Translations under genes and position numbers: made by a program
The notes under the pieces: generated by a model
The model's input: only the letters and a program-made list of their open reading frames with translations
What the model was told of the DNA's origin: nothing
The model's database searches: none
Part shown: positions 4,906 through 6,199 of the stretch, piece after piece
How the letters are laid out: the number at the start of each line of letters is the position of its first letter
Numbering within the stretch: the stretch's first letter is position 1
Assembly: GCA_021797385.1 (NCBI GenBank)
Contig: JAJZZW010000115.1
Coordinates: 1 to 6,199, forward strand
Reading direction: 5' to 3'
Length of the DNA stretch: 6,199 nucleotides
Source of the DNA: Thermoplasmata archaeon
GTDB lineage: Archaea; Thermoplasmatota; Thermoplasmata; Thermoplasmatales; Thermoplasmataceae

Positions 4906-6199
4906 ATGAACGGCTTTCTATATGATATTAAAAGAACTTTAACAGGAAAATTCACGATTATACTTATTGTGCTTCTGGTCCTTGTCACAGCAGCCACAGC
5001 ATATGGTGCCGGAAGTTCCGCTGACAGTGCTGCTCCGGCACACACCGATATTGTTTTGCCCTATGTGAATGATACCGGTGGCTTTGTACATGTAAGTGAT
5101 TATGTTATAAATGGGTATGGCCAGCCAGTCACTGGTTTAAGTGTTACCTCCTCGATAGAGAATTGTACAGATCACACTTATTACAATAAAACTTACCAGT
5201 CTGAGAATGGTTATATTAATTTCACTGAATCACAAAATGTTACCTATTTTAAATATGGATATAATGCATACTACAAGGACAGTAGCCCGATAGAAAATTC
5301 GGAAGACTATATAATGTATGATATGGCTAATCCTACACGTTTACAAATGGGTCAGCCATACTCCTACATAAATCCATCAAATCCATACTACAATACATAC
5401 TTTAACTATTCAAGTGAACCCATTTATGCAGTACTGCTAAAGGATAAAGCAAATCCATCGCAGGTAAGCACAATGGTGTATATTCCCCATGCAAACCATA
5501 CAACAGGTAATTATCCATTATATATTTCTCAAAATACGTCGTCATCAGGTATATATGGAATAAGCAAGTATAATATAACTGCAAATAGTGTAAAAGACAC
5601 TTCAAATACAGGCATATTTATCTATACCCCTCATTTAACTCCAGCCGATCGTAATACTTATGTAAATATATATATTACAAATACAACAGGAGCAGTGATG
5701 GTAGCATCAATGTCAGATATATCGTTTGAATACACATATGCCAAGCCAGGGACATTACTTCAAAATGATCTGGCATTATTTTTCGGAATACTATTGATTC
5801 CAATCATGGCTATATTTTCGGCCTATTTTTATTACAGCAAGGATAAGGCCTCAGGAGTAATGGAATCGATAATAGCAAGACCCATTACAAAAGGAAAATT
5901 AATGATCTCAAGGCTGACCGGCAATTCCATAAGTTTCCTTGTAGGACTCCTCATATCCTTCGGACTTGCAGATATAATACTGGAATATTATACAGGTTTT
6001 TATCTGTCAACAGGCACATTTGCAACAATGCTGCTGGGCTATCTCGTGGAAGCCATAGGTTTTGCGGGTATGATGTATCTGGTAACACAGTTTGCGAAAA
6101 CACAGGGTATCATACTCGGGATTGGGATAGGGTTGTTGTTTATTCTTGGATTTATGTGGACAACCATAACTGAGGCATTATTGTTTGAACTCCATATAA
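4906..6199 (+). CDS. ABC-2 type permease with large ectodomain (partial, C-terminus beyond right edge)
   Basis: Translation from ATG 4906 gives 431 codons with no stop before the edge. A short basic cytoplasmic start (MNGFLYDIKRTLTGK) leads into a first membrane segment at about 17-36. A long outer domain at about 37-283 is followed by membrane segments at about 284-309, 341-361, 372-395 and 401-422. The loop between segments 2 and 3 holds S311-KDKASGVMESIIARPITKGK331, resembling the cytoplasmic coupling segment of ABC-2 permeases (E-S/L-x-x-A-R-P). The outer domain is about 13% Tyr and 10% Asn, with few charged residues. It has ten N-x-S/T sequons, at Asn 55, 86, 94, 105, 111, 167, 197, 210, 223 and 259. 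This suits a glycosylated domain facing an acidic medium. It forms an exporter with the preceding ATPase, which ends one base before this start. The substrate is unknown and no signal-peptidase site is evident. Confidence 0.85.
   Translation, partial: MNGFLYDIKRTLTGKFTIILIVLLVLVTAATAYGAGSSADSAAPAHTDIVLPYVNDTGGFVHVSDYVINGYGQPVTGLSVTSSIENCTDHTYYNKTYQSENGYINFTESQNVTYFKYGYNAYYKDSSPIENSEDYIMYDMANPTRLQMGQPYSYINPSNPYYNTYFNYSSEPIYAVLLKDKANPSQVSTMVYIPHANHTTGNYPLYISQNTSSSGIYGISKYNITANSVKDTSNTGIFIYTPHLTPADRNTYVNIYITNTTGAVMVASMSDISFEYTYAKPGTLLQNDLALFFGILLIPIMAIFSAYFYYSKDKASGVMESIIARPITKGKLMISRLTGNSISFLVGLLISFGLADIILEYYTGFYLSTGTFATMLLGYLVEAIGFAGMMYLVTQFAKTQGIILGIGIGLLFILGFMWTTITEALLFELHI

Noticed and set aside
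4803..5045. Minus-strand open frame of 80 codons over the ATPase-permease junction
   Set aside because: It is antisense to the coupled junction and the first membrane segment of the permease, and shows no independent coding signal.
1..6199. tRNA or rRNA genes, CRISPR arrays, transposons, riboswitches
   Set aside because: I looked for cloverleaf-like stems, spaced direct repeats, transposase motifs and long structured leaders and saw none; the gaps between genes are 0-89 nt.

Overview
The window is an AT-rich, gene-dense piece of archaeal chromosome. It most likely comes from a Thermoplasmatales-type acidophile, with a Ferroplasma-like relative as the best guess. This rests on the archaeal isopentenyl phosphate kinase, a type 2 IPP isomerase, a ZPR1-type zinc protein, frequent AGA/AGG and ATA codons, and gene starts with TATA-like boxes about 25 nt before the ATG and no Shine-Dalgarno (leaderless mRNAs). 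It also rests on an ABC permease whose outer domain is rich in Asn, Tyr and Ser/Thr and poor in charge. The taxon is an inference; no rRNA or other marker is present.

Layout. Minus strand, 941 to the left edge: the N-terminal 313 residues of a ThiI-type tRNA sulfurtransferase, cut by the window. An 84-nt divergent promoter region follows. Plus strand, 1026-1589: a ChrR/YieF-like NAD(P)H-dependent FMN/quinone reductase. After 89 nt begins a tight operon: isopentenyl phosphate kinase (1679-2407), FMN-dependent type 2 IPP isomerase (2408-3457) and a ZPR1-like zinc finger protein (3458-3958), with no bases between genes. A new promoter then drives an ABC exporter: ATPase (4008-4904) and an ABC-2 type permease (4906 to beyond the right edge).

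How the genes fit together. The kinase makes IPP from isopentenyl phosphate, the last phosphorylation of the archaeal mevalonate variants. The isomerase converts IPP to DMAPP, so the pair supplies both C5 units for archaeal ether-lipid synthesis. The isomerase needs reduced FMN, and a flavin reductase lies just upstream on the same strand; a functional link is possible but unproven. ZPR1 is translationally chained to the pathway genes for no obvious biochemical reason. The ABC pair has its own promoter and an unknown substrate.

Translation signals fall into two classes. The first genes of units (941-, 1026+, 1679+, 4008+) show TATA-like boxes and no Shine-Dalgarno. Internal genes (2408, 3458, 4906) have GGTGA/GGTGAT inside the end of the upstream gene. 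I see no RNA genes, mobile elements, CRISPR arrays or long repeats, and no gene-free stretch longer than 89 nt. Nothing here is clearly a new system; the most distinctive item is the large sequon-rich ectodomain of the ABC permease.
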